Shown here one piece after another: positions 6,162 to 14,010 of a stretch of DNA of 22,070 nt. The notes below the pieces were generated by a model. The model worked only from the letters and a program-made list of their open reading frames with translations, searched no databases and had not been told where the DNA came from. The translations under genes were made by a program, and so were the position numbers. Within the stretch, counting starts at the first letter, position 1; each line of letters opens with the position of its first letter. This stretch comes from JBNJEL01 sp051745835. GTDB taxonomy: Bacteria; Bacillota; Halanaerobiia; Halobacteroidales; Acetohalobiaceae. The stretch lies in the NCBI GenBank assembly GCA_051745835.1, contig JBNJEL010000026.1, positions 1 to 22,070 of the forward strand, given 5' to 3'.

Positions 6162-8300
6162 CTAATTGTTTCTAATAATGCGAACTGAATTAAGTACAGC
6201 TAATAATGCAACTCCTACATCAGCAAAGATTGCCTCCCACATCGTAGCCATTCCTAAAGCTCCTAAACTTAAAACAGCACCCTTAACTCCTAATGTAATT
6301 AAGATATTCTGCCAGACAATTTTCCTAGTTTCTCGAGCAACCTCGACAGCTCTAGCTAACTGATTAGGCTCATCAGTCATCAATACTACATCAGCTGCTT
6401 CTATTGCAGCATCAGAACCTAAACCACCCATCGCTACTCCGATGTCAGCTCGGGCTAAAACTGGAGCATCATTAATTCCATCACCAACAAAAGCTACTTT
6501 TCTTTCATGATTAGCTAATATTTTCTCTAACTGTTCCACTTTCTGATCTGGCAGTAATTCAGCATAGTAATTATCTAAACCTAATTCTTGTGCTACATAA
6601 TCAGCTGTCTGTTGATTATCACCGGTTAACATACTCACTTCTCTAACTCCTAATTCTGTTAAATTACTAATTGCCGATTGAGCATCTTCCTTTAATTGAT
6701 CTTCAATCAGAATATATCCGCAGTATTCACCATCAACAACTACATTTACTATAGTTCCTGCTTGACTATCCGGTCGAGAATAATCTACTCCATGCGAGGA
6801 TAATAATCTATCATTACCAACTAAGACTTCCTGTCCATTAATTTCAGCTTTAATTCCTTGACCAGAAAGTTCACGGTACTCTTCAATTTGTGTACTATCG
6901 ACTTTAGAGTGATAAGCAGCAAGAATTGACTCGGCAATTGGATGAGTCGAATGAGCCTCTGCTTGAGCAGCTAAAGCTAAAATTTGATCCTCAGTATAGC
7001 CATTAACTACTACTATTTCACTAACTTCAAATTCACCCTTAGTTAATGTTCCGGTCTTATCAAAGACTACCGCAGCCAAATTATTCAACGCTTCTAAATA
7101 ATTACCACCTTTAATTAATACTCCACGCTTAGAAGCAGCTCCTATCCCGCCAAAGAAACCTAGCGGAATTGAGATTAAAAGAGCACAAGGACAAGAGATA
7201 ACTAAAAAGATTAAACCGCGGTAAAACCATTCACTAAATGAAGCACCGGTAATTAAAAGCGGCGGAACAACTGCTACAATTAATGCTCCTAACACCACTA
7301 GCGGTGTATAGTAACGAGCAAACTTAGTAATAAACTGTTCGGTAGGTGCTTTTTTAGCATTAGCATGCTCCACTAGATCCAGGATTCGAGCTACAGTAGA
7401 ATTACTGAACTCCTCAGTTACTCTCACTGTCAAACTGCCACTTTGATTGATTGAACCACTTAAAATTTCATCTTGCGGACTAACACGGCGCGGTTGGGAT
7501 TCACCGGTTAAAGCAGATGTATCTACCAACGATTCTCCACTAATTATTTCTCCATCTACCGGTACTCGTTCTCCCGGCTTAATTATAATCTGATCACCAA
7601 TCTCTACTTGATCTGGGGACACCTGTTTAATTTCGCCATTTACCTTTAGATTAGCATAATCAGCCTTGATCTCCATTAACTCAGTAATTGACTGTCGCGA
7701 ACGATTAACAGCTAGCTCCTGTAACAGCTCTCCTAATTGATAGAATAACATTACAGCTACGGCTTCTGGATACTCTTGAATTGCAAAAGCACCAAGTGTA
7801 GCAATTACCATTAGAAAGTTCTCATCAAAAACTTCCCGATTAGCTAAATTAACCACTGCCTGCTTAATCACACTCCAACCTAAGATCAGATAAGCAGTTA
7901 CAAATAGTAATAATTCCACTTCGAATCTAAACTGACCAATTAAAGTTAGAGCAAAAATAACTGCACCTAATCCTATCTTTAATCCTCCCTTTTTAAGCAG
8001 TTGCTTAAAATCATTCTCTACTTGAGGCTCTTTCTTTTGGTTTTGATGCGGCTTTAATTCCACCGCTGTTTCTATTGTAGTAACTATCTGTTTTATTTGT
8101 TCAATTGTCCTTTTTTGCTTTTCTTCATCTTTAATCTTAACTACTAACTTTTTAAGAGCAAAATTAATCTCAGCTTCGCGAATATTATCTAACTGTTTAA
8201 TCTTTTGCTCCATCTTAGCTGCACACTGAGCACAACTTAAACCTTCTAAGATAAACTCTTGTTGCAAATTTGGTAAAGCTTCTTTACTCTGCTTAGTCAT
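6162..8300 (-). CDS. zntA: Zn/Cd/Pb-exporting P1B-type ATPase
   Basis: The ATG at 8298-8300 is preferred (712 residues): an AGGTGAG site lies 7 bases upstream, whereas a GTG four codons earlier overlaps that site. An N-terminal heavy-metal-binding domain carries Cys23-Ala-Gln-Cys26. The P-type core follows: TGES (265-268, actuator), CPC (370-372, membrane metal site), DKTGTLT with phosphorylated Asp414, HP (453-454, ATP-binding) and GDGINDAP (606-613). Lys673 in the penultimate helix region and Asp694 in the last helix (ADVGVALLAVLNS) are the P1B-2 signature. This subgroup exports Zn(II), Cd(II) and Pb(II) across the cytoplasmic membrane. It is a single-gene unit with its own promoter and an ArsR/SmtB-like operator. 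No strong terminator follows. Confidence 0.95.
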   Translation of the reverse strand: MTKQSKEALPNLQQEFILEGLSCAQCAAKMEQKIKQLDNIREAEINFALKKLVVKIKDEEKQKRTIEQIKQIVTTIETAVELKPHQNQKKEPQVENDFKQLLKKGGLKIGLGAVIFALTLIGQFRFEVELLLFVTAYLILGWSVIKQAVVNLANREVFDENFLMVIATLGAFAIQEYPEAVAVMLFYQLGELLQELAVNRSRQSITELMEIKADYANLKVNGEIKQVSPDQVEIGDQIIIKPGERVPVDGEIISGESLVDTSALTGESQPRRVSPQDEILSGSINQSGSLTVRVTEEFSNSTVARILDLVEHANAKKAPTEQFITKFARYYTPLVVLGALIVAVVPPLLITGASFSEWFYRGLIFLVISCPCALLISIPLGFFGGIGAASKRGVLIKGGNYLEALNNLAAVVFDKTGTLTKGEFEVSEIVVVNGYTEDQILALAAQAEAHSTHPIAESILAAYHSKVDSTQIEEYRELSGQGIKAEINGQEVLVGNDRLLSSHGVDYSRPDSQAGTIVNVVVDGEYCGYILIEDQLKEDAQSAISNLTELGVREVSMLTGDNQQTADYVAQELGLDNYYAELLPDQKVEQLEKILANHERKVAFVGDGINDAPVLARADIGVAMGGLGSDAAIEAADVVLMTDEPNQLARAVEVARETRKIVWQNILITLGVKGAVLSLGALGMATMWEAIFADVGVALLAVLNSVRIIRNN

Positions 8301-8363
8301 TAGTTTACTCACCTCACTAATAAAATTTACTAACTTAAATTAGTCAGTATTAATTTAAAAATT

Positions 8364-8387
8364 ATATATGAATATCTGTTCATATAT
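8364..8387 (-). promoter_or_regulatory. ArsR/SmtB-type operator upstream of zntA
   Basis: A 24-base inverted repeat has arms ATATATGAA (8364-8372) and TTCATATAT (8379-8387). On the minus strand the centre reads TGAACAGATATTCA. This is the TGAA-N6-TTCA form of 12-2-12 operators bound by metal-sensing ArsR/SmtB repressors such as SmtB, ZiaR and CadC. It begins 2 bases after the -10 box of the zntA promoter, so it covers the expected transcription start. No repressor gene is present in the window, so the regulator must be encoded elsewhere. Confidence 0.75.
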
Positions 8388-8389
8388 TG

Positions 8390-8418
8390 ATTATATATTA
8401 TCTATTATTGATTGTCAA
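8390..8418 (-). promoter_or_regulatory. Consensus sigma-A promoter of zntA
   Basis: On the minus strand TTGACA (8413-8418), 17 bases, then TATAAT (8390-8395): all 12 positions match consensus. So strong a promoter for a metal pump makes sense only if repressed, which fits the adjoining operator. Confidence 0.88.
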
Positions 8419-8553
8419 CCTAATTATAGTCAACTACAGAGTAAAGAACTTAAACTATACATATAAATCCTAAAGTGTAGAATAATAAGAGCAAAAGTTA
8501 TCTATCAACATATCGTTTAATAAATTATTATAATGAAATAAAGGAGGATTACT

Positions 8554-10251
8554 GTGCAGAAAAAACCTCGCGTTGCTTATTTTTGTATGGAATACGGAAT
8601 TAATGAGAAGCTGCCTATCTATTCCGGAGGATTAGGTGTCTTAGCTGGCGATTATCTTAAAGCGGCTCATGATCTAGATTTACCAATAGTAGGAATTGGA
8701 ATGTTATGGGAGCAGGATTATACTCAGCAATATATTGGAGAAGATGGACGACCTTATGACTCCTTTCCCTCTTTCGATTATGAGTTCTTAACTGATACTG
8801 GAGTTACAGTTGAAGTAAATATTGGCGGAGAAAATGTGCCGTGTAAGGTTAAATTAGCCGATCAATTTGAGAACGCACCGCTCTATCTATTAGATACTAA
8901 CTTTCCTGATAGTGAGTATGGTTGGATTACAGATAAATTATACGGCGGCAATAACCAAAACAGATTAGCTCAAGAGATGGTCTTAGGAATTGGTGGTATT
9001 AAAGCACTAAGAAAATTAGGTATTGAAGTCGATAAGTATCATTTCAACGAAGGACACGCTGTCTTAGCTGGTACAGAACTAATTAAAGAGAAGATGAAAA
9101 CAGGTCAATCATTTGAAAAAGCTTACCAGGCTACTAGAGATGAAGTAATCTTTACTACTCATACTCCTGTTAGAGCCGGTAATGAAGTTCATGAACACCG
9201 CTTACTCCAACAGATGCAAGCTTATAATCAACTCAATTACAGCCAAATGAAAGATATTGGAGGAAATCCCTTTAACATGACAGTAGCTGGCTTGCGTTTA
9301 TCATCAATTACTAATGGTGTTTCTGATCTACACCAGGAAACAACTAAAGAAATGTGGAAGGATATCGATAATAAAGCCCCAATAATCGGAATTACCAATG
9401 GTGTTCATGTTGACACCTGGCAAGCAACTAAAATCAGAAGTGCTTATCAAACAAATCAAGATCTCTGGCAGCCTCATTATCAATTAAAGCAAGATTTAGT
9501 TAATTACGTTAAAGATAAGCATGGTGCCAACTTAGATCCTGATTGCTTAATTATTGGTTTTGCTCGTCGAGCTGCCCCTTATAAGCGTAGTGAATTAATC
9601 TTTAGAGATGCTGATACAATCGATCCTCTCTTACGCGAAGGAAAATTACAGTTAATCTTCTCTGGTAAAGCTCATCCTAATGATGAATCAGGAAAAGATA
9701 TTGTTCAAAACCTAGTAAAGATGGATCAAAAATATAAAGATAGTGTTGTCTTCTTAGAAAATTATGATATGAGAATTGCCCGCAAATTAGTCCAAGGCTG
9801 TGATGTTTGGCTTAACAATCCGCGTCGTCCACTAGAGGCAAGCGGTACTTCGGGAATGAAGGCAGCAATGAATGGTGTGTTAAATTTAAGTGTAGTTGAT
9901 GGCTGGTTAGCTGAAGGCCCAGAACATGGAGTTAGTGGTTGGCTTATTGATGAAATACTACATCAAGAGTATAATCACTTAAGCGAAGATGAACGAGATC
10001 TAAAAGCACTCTATGACATCATCTATAATGAAGTAATTCCAACTTATTATGATCAGCCACAACAATGGCAAGAGATGATGAAGGCTAGTATCGATATGTC
10101 TCACCAACAATTTTCTGCCCAAAGAATGGTTCAAGAATACTATGAACGGATGTACAATATAACTATTAACCAAGAAAACCAACATCTAGATACAATTGAA
10201 CTAATTGATGACCAAAGTAAAGAAGTTTATAGCTCGCAATATAAGATGTAG
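8554..10251 (+). CDS. glgP: Alpha-glucan (glycogen/maltodextrin) phosphorylase, short form
   Basis: This GT35-family enzyme releases glucose 1-phosphate from alpha-1,4-glucans using phosphate and pyridoxal phosphate. The start is a GTG at 8554-8556 with AGGAGG 6 bases upstream. The N-terminal RVAYFCMEYGINEKLPIYSGGLGVLAGD, FNEGHAV near residue 165, and EASGTSGMKAAMNG with the PLP-binding lysine at residue 436 identify the family. At 565 residues it belongs to the short alpha-glucan phosphorylase group and is well below the roughly 800 residues of the classic GlgP. The cytoplasmic location follows from the lack of any signal. It stands alone on the plus strand; glycogen synthase lies 11 kb away in the window. 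I found no convincing promoter in the 253-base gap shared with zntA. Confidence 0.93.
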   Translation: MQKKPRVAYFCMEYGINEKLPIYSGGLGVLAGDYLKAAHDLDLPIVGIGMLWEQDYTQQYIGEDGRPYDSFPSFDYEFLTDTGVTVEVNIGGENVPCKVKLADQFENAPLYLLDTNFPDSEYGWITDKLYGGNNQNRLAQEMVLGIGGIKALRKLGIEVDKYHFNEGHAVLAGTELIKEKMKTGQSFEKAYQATRDEVIFTTHTPVRAGNEVHEHRLLQQMQAYNQLNYSQMKDIGGNPFNMTVAGLRLSSITNGVSDLHQETTKEMWKDIDNKAPIIGITNGVHVDTWQATKIRSAYQTNQDLWQPHYQLKQDLVNYVKDKHGANLDPDCLIIGFARRAAPYKRSELIFRDADTIDPLLREGKLQLIFSGKAHPNDESGKDIVQNLVKMDQKYKDSVVFLENYDMRIARKLVQGCDVWLNNPRRPLEASGTSGMKAAMNGVLNLSVVDGWLAEGPEHGVSGWLIDEILHQEYNHLSEDERDLKALYDIIYNEVIPTYYDQPQQWQEMMKASIDMSHQQFSAQRMVQEYYERMYNITINQENQHLDTIELIDDQSKEVYSSQYKM

Positions 10252-10256
10252 AGCTT

Positions 10257-10290
10257 AATAAACCACAGAGAATTTTCTCTGTGGTTTATT
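10257..10290. terminator. Bidirectional terminator between glgP and thrC
   Basis: A perfect 15-bp stem (10257-10271 with 10276-10290) has a 4-base loop ATTT. The stem has A/T-rich ends (AATAAACC / GGTTTATT), giving a T-run at the 3' side on both strands. It lies between two converging genes. Confidence 0.9.
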
Positions 10291-10308
10291 AATTAATGAA
10301 CTATTTAA

Positions 10309-11808
10309 TTAATCAGTGATTAATTCTTTAAGCAATACTCTAATCTCATCAACTTGACAGTGATAGTCATGCTGGATCTGCTCCTGATCTAAATTATTTA
10401 AACCAGTGTGAATCTCTGTATCACTCTTGGCAGCCAACTTATCTAAGATTTCAAACTCATCTAACTTATTAACTTCCTCTAAAGAATCAATTGCTTCTAG
10501 TACAGTAGCAGCAAACTTATACGGATTAGCTGTAGAATCAATCACAGTAACAGTCTTATCTGCTGAATCAGCTACATACTGCTGATAAGAATTAACCGCT
10601 ACCGCTGTATGTGTATCGATTAAATAATCATTAGCCTCATAGACTTCACCGATTGTCTCCTTAGTTTCTTCCTCAGTAGCAAACCGACCAACAAATAATT
10701 CAGAAATTCTCTTATGAGTCTCTTGATCAACACTGAAACTACCTGACTCTGCTAGCTGTTGATACCAACTATTTACCTTATTAGCGTTATGGTTAGTTAC
10801 TTCAAAGAGAAATCTCTCTAGATTAGAAGAGATTAAAATATCCATCGAAGGACTGATTGTCTTCTTAAACTCCCTCTTCTTATCATAAGTGCCTGTCTGT
10901 AAGAAATCAGTTAACACCTTATTATCATTTGAAGCACAGATAAACTTATTTACCGGCAGTCCCATCCGATAAGCATAATAAGCAGCTAAGATATTACCGA
11001 AATTACCTGTCGGTACAGTAATGTTAATCTTATCACCACGTTTAATCTCACCTTGGTCTAATAACTGCGAATAAGCAACAAAGTAATAGACAATCTGCGG
11101 TACTAATCGTCCCCAATTAATCGAATTAGCAGAGGAGAACTGATAACCCGCTTCGCTAACTACCTGCTTAAATTCTTGATCGCCAAAGATATCCTTAACA
11201 CTATTTTGACAATCATCAAAGTTACCCTCTACCGCTACAACCTCTGTATTCTCACCACCAGTAGTCCGCATCTGTCGCTCTTGAATCTTACTAACTCCTT
11301 CATCGGGATAAAAGACTACAATCTTAATCCGCTCAACATCTTTAAATCCTTCCAGAGCAGCCTTGCCAGTATCGCCCGAAGTTGCAACTAAAATTAAGAT
11401 ATCCTGCTTAAGTGCTAACTTTTCCACCGCTTGCGATAGTAGATAAGGCATAATTTGGAGTGCTAAATCTTTAAAAGCAGCTGTGGGCCCATGCCATAAC
11501 TCCAAAATATGACTTTGATCACTTAATTTATATAAAGGGGTAATTTCAGCTTCATCAAAATTATTATCACTATAAGCTTTACTAATCGCTTCTTTAATCT
11601 CTGCAGTACTATAATCAGTTAGATACTTACTTAATACTTTTTGAGCTATCTCTTGATAAGAACTATCAACCATCTGGTAGATCTCAGTTGTACTAAATTG
11701 AGGAATCTCCTCTGGAACAAAAAGACCTCCTGTCGGCACCATTCCTAATTTAATTGCTTCGGCAGCACTTACTGGTTCATAATTATCTCTAGTACTAATA
11801 TACTTCAC
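10309..11808 (-). CDS. thrC: Threonine synthase
   Basis: This pyridoxal phosphate enzyme converts O-phosphohomoserine to threonine in the cytoplasm, the last step of threonine synthesis. The 499-residue length and N-terminus (YISTRDNYEPVSAAEAIKLGMVPTGGLFVPEEIP) match the longer, E. coli/yeast-like class. The PLP lysine is Lys113 in HGPTAAFKDLALQ. ATSGDTGKAALEG and the phosphate-loop-like PTGNFGNILAAYYA motif follow. The start is a GTG at 11806-11808, preceded by AAGGA about 9 bases away and GGAG closer in. Other threonine genes (hom, thrB) are not adjacent. The leader upstream is about 150 bases if the weak promoter at 11968-11996 is used, but I see no T-box or threonine-rich leader peptide in it. 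Confidence 0.95.
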   Translation of the reverse strand: MKYISTRDNYEPVSAAEAIKLGMVPTGGLFVPEEIPQFSTTEIYQMVDSSYQEIAQKVLSKYLTDYSTAEIKEAISKAYSDNNFDEAEITPLYKLSDQSHILELWHGPTAAFKDLALQIMPYLLSQAVEKLALKQDILILVATSGDTGKAALEGFKDVERIKIVVFYPDEGVSKIQERQMRTTGGENTEVVAVEGNFDDCQNSVKDIFGDQEFKQVVSEAGYQFSSANSINWGRLVPQIVYYFVAYSQLLDQGEIKRGDKINITVPTGNFGNILAAYYAYRMGLPVNKFICASNDNKVLTDFLQTGTYDKKREFKKTISPSMDILISSNLERFLFEVTNHNANKVNSWYQQLAESGSFSVDQETHKRISELFVGRFATEEETKETIGEVYEANDYLIDTHTAVAVNSYQQYVADSADKTVTVIDSTANPYKFAATVLEAIDSLEEVNKLDEFEILDKLAAKSDTEIHTGLNNLDQEQIQHDYHCQVDEIRVLLKELITD

Positions 11809-11946
11809 TCTACTCCATCCTTTCTGCTAATTTATTAATTTTATAACTACAAATTCCAATTATAAAAGATAAGTTAAGCCACGAATTAGCATAGATTAAA
11901 CACCGATTGAAAAGAAATAAAGATATTAAAGGTAATCTTTATTAAC

Positions 11947-11996
11947 TCTAAAATTTTAGAATGCTATATAATAATGTATTATAGAGGTGAAGTAAA
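11947..11996 (-). promoter_or_regulatory. Weak candidate thrC promoter with adjoining palindrome
   Basis: On the minus strand TTTACT (11991-11996), 17 bases, then TATTAT (11968-11973) is a 9-of-12 match. A perfect 14-base palindrome (TCTAAAATTTTAGA, 11947-11960) sits where transcription would begin. The 261 bases between thrC and nhaC otherwise hold only the nhaC terminator. Confidence 0.3.
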
Positions 11997-12017
11997 ACTC
12001 CTCTTTATTCAGTCAGA

Positions 12018-12055
12018 TAAATAAAATCCCCTAGTCCTAATTACAACTAGAGGAT
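12018..12055 (-). terminator. Rho-independent terminator of nhaC
   Basis: A 10-bp stem with one G-U pair (ATCCCCTAGT 12026-12035 with ACTAGAGGAT 12046-12055) and a 10-base loop is followed on the minus strand by TTTATTTAT. Confidence 0.85.
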
Positions 12056-12069
12056 CTATTAACGTACAA

Positions 12070-13440
12070 TTAATTAACTTTCTCAATTGTAAAATTAGTA
12101 AATCCATAGATAATAGAGATAATTGGTACTAATAAATTAAAGAAAGTATATGGTACATAGGCTAAAGTATCTACTCCTAGAGTTGAAGCCATATACGCTC
12201 CACCAGCAGTCCACGGTATTAAGACTGCTGTTAAAGTACCGCCGTCCTCTAAAACTCGCGATAGATTCTTTGATGCTAACCCTTGCTTATCATAAGCTGC
12301 TTTATACATCTTTCCCGGTACAATAATCGACAGAAACTGATCACCTAACAGTGCATTAGCTCCGATACAAGATAGAATATTAGAAGCAATTAATTTACCA
12401 GTAGTATTAGCTAAAGTTAAGATCCGATTAACTATTACTTCCAGTACCGAAATCTGATCTAGAATACCGCCAAATGCCAAAGCACAAAGAATTAAAGAAA
12501 TCGTCCACATCATGCCATCTAAACCGCCACGCGTTAAGAGTTGATCTATAATCTCTACTCCTGTTTCACTTTGGTAGCCATAATGCATTACATTGATAAC
12601 TTCTGAAAAATCAGCTCCCTGAAATAACATAGCAAAGATACCGCCTAAGATCGAACCAGCAATTAAAGTTGGTATCGCCGGTAACTTCTTAGCCGCCATC
12701 ATAAAGACCGCTACCGCAGGTAATAACATCCAAAGATTAATAGTAAAGGTCTCGTTTAATGTATTCAACATTAAATTAATCTTAGCTGTATCTAAATTTT
12801 CTCCCCCAAAACCACTGCCTAAGAAACCATAGATAACTAATGAAATAACATAAGCTGGTACAGTAGTATAAGTCATATGCTTAATATGTTCGAAAAGATT
12901 ACTACCTGCCATCGCCGGCGCTAAATTAGTAGTATCCGATAATGGTGACATCTTATCTCCAAAATAAGCGCCAGAAATGATTGCTCCTGCCACCATCGGT
13001 AAAGGAATTCCTAACCCTTGACCAACTCCAACTAAGGCAATTCCAATTGTCCCTGCTGTTGTCCAAGAACTACCACTTGCTACTGAAACAATCGAACAGA
13101 TTAAAACAGTAGCTACTAAGAAGATACTAGGAGATAAAAGCTGCATTCCGTAGTAGATCATCGTTGGTACTGTTCCACTTAAAATCCAACTACCAATTAC
13201 AATTCCAATAATTAATAAAATAATAACTGAACTCATAGCTACATTAATGCCCTCTATTAATCCTTCTTCAAGTTCCTTCCAGCTATAGCCTAATTTGATA
13301 CCTAATCCTCCTGCTACAACTGTCCCTAAAACTAATAGAATATGAGGATCAATTCCTAAAAAAACAATCCCTGTAAATAGCAAGATTGCTGTAATTAAAA
13401 CTGGTAATAGTGCTTCTAAAAAGCTAGGTTTCCTACTCAT
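12070..13440 (-). CDS. nhaC: Na+/H+ antiporter, NhaC family
   Basis: The 456-residue integral membrane protein has about 11 hydrophobic segments. It exchanges cytoplasmic Na+ for external H+, protecting against sodium and alkaline stress. NhaC-type signatures are visible: GAYFGDKMSPLSDTTNLAPAM (about residues 158-178, a conserved polar stretch in mid-membrane) and LIPWTAGGAYMASTLGV near residue 410, with ANALLGDQF just before. The ATG start has AGGAGG 8 bases upstream. It is a single-gene unit with a good promoter (13498-13526) and its own terminator. Its nearness to the Mrp operon and an ArsB/NhaD permease suggests a region devoted to sodium balance, though each unit has separate signals. 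Confidence 0.93.
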   Translation of the reverse strand: MSRKPSFLEALLPVLITAILLFTGIVFLGIDPHILLVLGTVVAGGLGIKLGYSWKELEEGLIEGINVAMSSVIILLIIGIVIGSWILSGTVPTMIYYGMQLLSPSIFLVATVLICSIVSVASGSSWTTAGTIGIALVGVGQGLGIPLPMVAGAIISGAYFGDKMSPLSDTTNLAPAMAGSNLFEHIKHMTYTTVPAYVISLVIYGFLGSGFGGENLDTAKINLMLNTLNETFTINLWMLLPAVAVFMMAAKKLPAIPTLIAGSILGGIFAMLFQGADFSEVINVMHYGYQSETGVEIIDQLLTRGGLDGMMWTISLILCALAFGGILDQISVLEVIVNRILTLANTTGKLIASNILSCIGANALLGDQFLSIIVPGKMYKAAYDKQGLASKNLSRVLEDGGTLTAVLIPWTAGGAYMASTLGVDTLAYVPYTFFNLLVPIISIIYGFTNFTIEKVN

Positions 13441-13497
13441 CTTAAATCCTCCTATTGCATTTTAATATTTTCTGATTTAATACTTTAACCAAATGAA

Positions 13498-13526
13498 ATT
13501 ATAACTCAAAATAGATAAAATAACAA
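13498..13526 (-). promoter_or_regulatory. Sigma-A-type promoter of nhaC
   Basis: On the minus strand TTGTTA (13521-13526), 17 bases, then TATAAT (13498-13503). The -35 box lies directly after the T-tract of the preceding terminator, so the two units are back to back. Confidence 0.75.
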
Positions 13527-13559
13527 ATAAAAATAACTGGACTAATTTATAGCCCAGTT
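13527..13559 (-). terminator. Rho-independent terminator after the DUF1232 gene (end of the mrp unit)
   Basis: An 8-bp stem with one G-U pair (13535-13542 with 13552-13559) is followed on the minus strand by ATTTTTATTTG. It starts 6 bases after the stop codon of the DUF1232 gene. Confidence 0.8.
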
Positions 13560-13564
13560 AATTA

Positions 13565-13978
13565 CTAATCAAGACAGATAGTATTCTCCTCTGTTGCCAA
13601 ATCATCTTTCCATTTACGATAGCGCTCAATCTCAGATGACAGCTGATTAAAAACAATTGTAAAGGCAGCTGCATCATCCGTAAAACCGACAATTGGAATA
13701 AAATCAGGCACTAAATCTGTCGGCAGTACTAGATAAGCTAAACAGGCTATAATTAAACCTAATGTTCCATCATCAATATAAAACTGTTGATTAGAATGAT
13801 CTTTTAACATTGCCACCAATAAATGCACACGATCTAAAAAGTCAATCTTCTCCTTCTTCTCTTCTAAAAATTGTTCTACTTTAGTTAGAATCTTTGTTAT
13901 ACTTTGATGACCTGTTCCCCACTTATTAGCTAATCTACCTAAAAATCTTAATAATTGAGCTTCTGTAAATTTAGGCAC
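13565..13978 (-). CDS. DUF1232 (YkvA-type) protein
   Basis: The 137-residue protein has the DUF1232 signature at about residues 70-105 (LAYLVLPTDLVPDFIPIVGFTDDAAAF), a helical hairpin likely embedded in or peripheral to the membrane. An amphipathic, Lys/Glu-rich helical N-terminus precedes it. The family's biochemical role is unknown. The start is a GTG at 13976-13978 with AAGGAAG about 9 bases upstream. It lies only 32 bases after the last Mrp subunit gene, with no terminator between and one after it, so it is probably the final gene of the mrp transcript. DUF1232 proteins occur in many contexts, so this link is suggestive only. Confidence 0.88.
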   Translation of the reverse strand: MPKFTEAQLLRFLGRLANKWGTGHQSITKILTKVEQFLEEKKEKIDFLDRVHLLVAMLKDHSNQQFYIDDGTLGLIIACLAYLVLPTDLVPDFIPIVGFTDDAAAFTIVFNQLSSEIERYRKWKDDLATEENTICLD

Positions 13979-14010
13979 TAATTGATCACTTCCTTCTTAT
14001 ATTTTAAATT

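Noticed and set aside
6124..6164. Hairpin-like AATTAG-A-CTAATT at the end of zntA
   Set aside because: A one-base loop and all-A/T composition cannot form a stable terminator; zntA seems to lack a clear one.
6166..6363. Plus-strand open frame of 65 codons antisense to the end of zntA
   Set aside because: Shadow of the conserved C-terminal helices of the ATPase.
8419..8553. TATAAT at 8529-8534 as a glgP promoter
   Set aside because: Transcription would begin inside the ribosome-binding site, and no -35 box stands at the right distance.
10000..10185. Minus-strand open frame of 61 codons inside glgP
   Set aside because: Antisense to conserved phosphorylase sequence, no ribosome site.
11176..11391. 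Plus-strand open frame of 71 codons inside thrC
   Set aside because: Antisense to the conserved PLP-enzyme core.
11809..11960. Possible T-box or attenuator in the thrC leader
   Set aside because: No T-box core (AGGGTGGNACCGCG-like) and no strong hairpin with T-run; only a weak 6-bp A/T stem near 11920-11941.
11975..12025. Plus-strand 16-codon frame starting ATG after a TATAAT-like stretch
   Set aside because: Too short, no ribosome site and no conserved feature.
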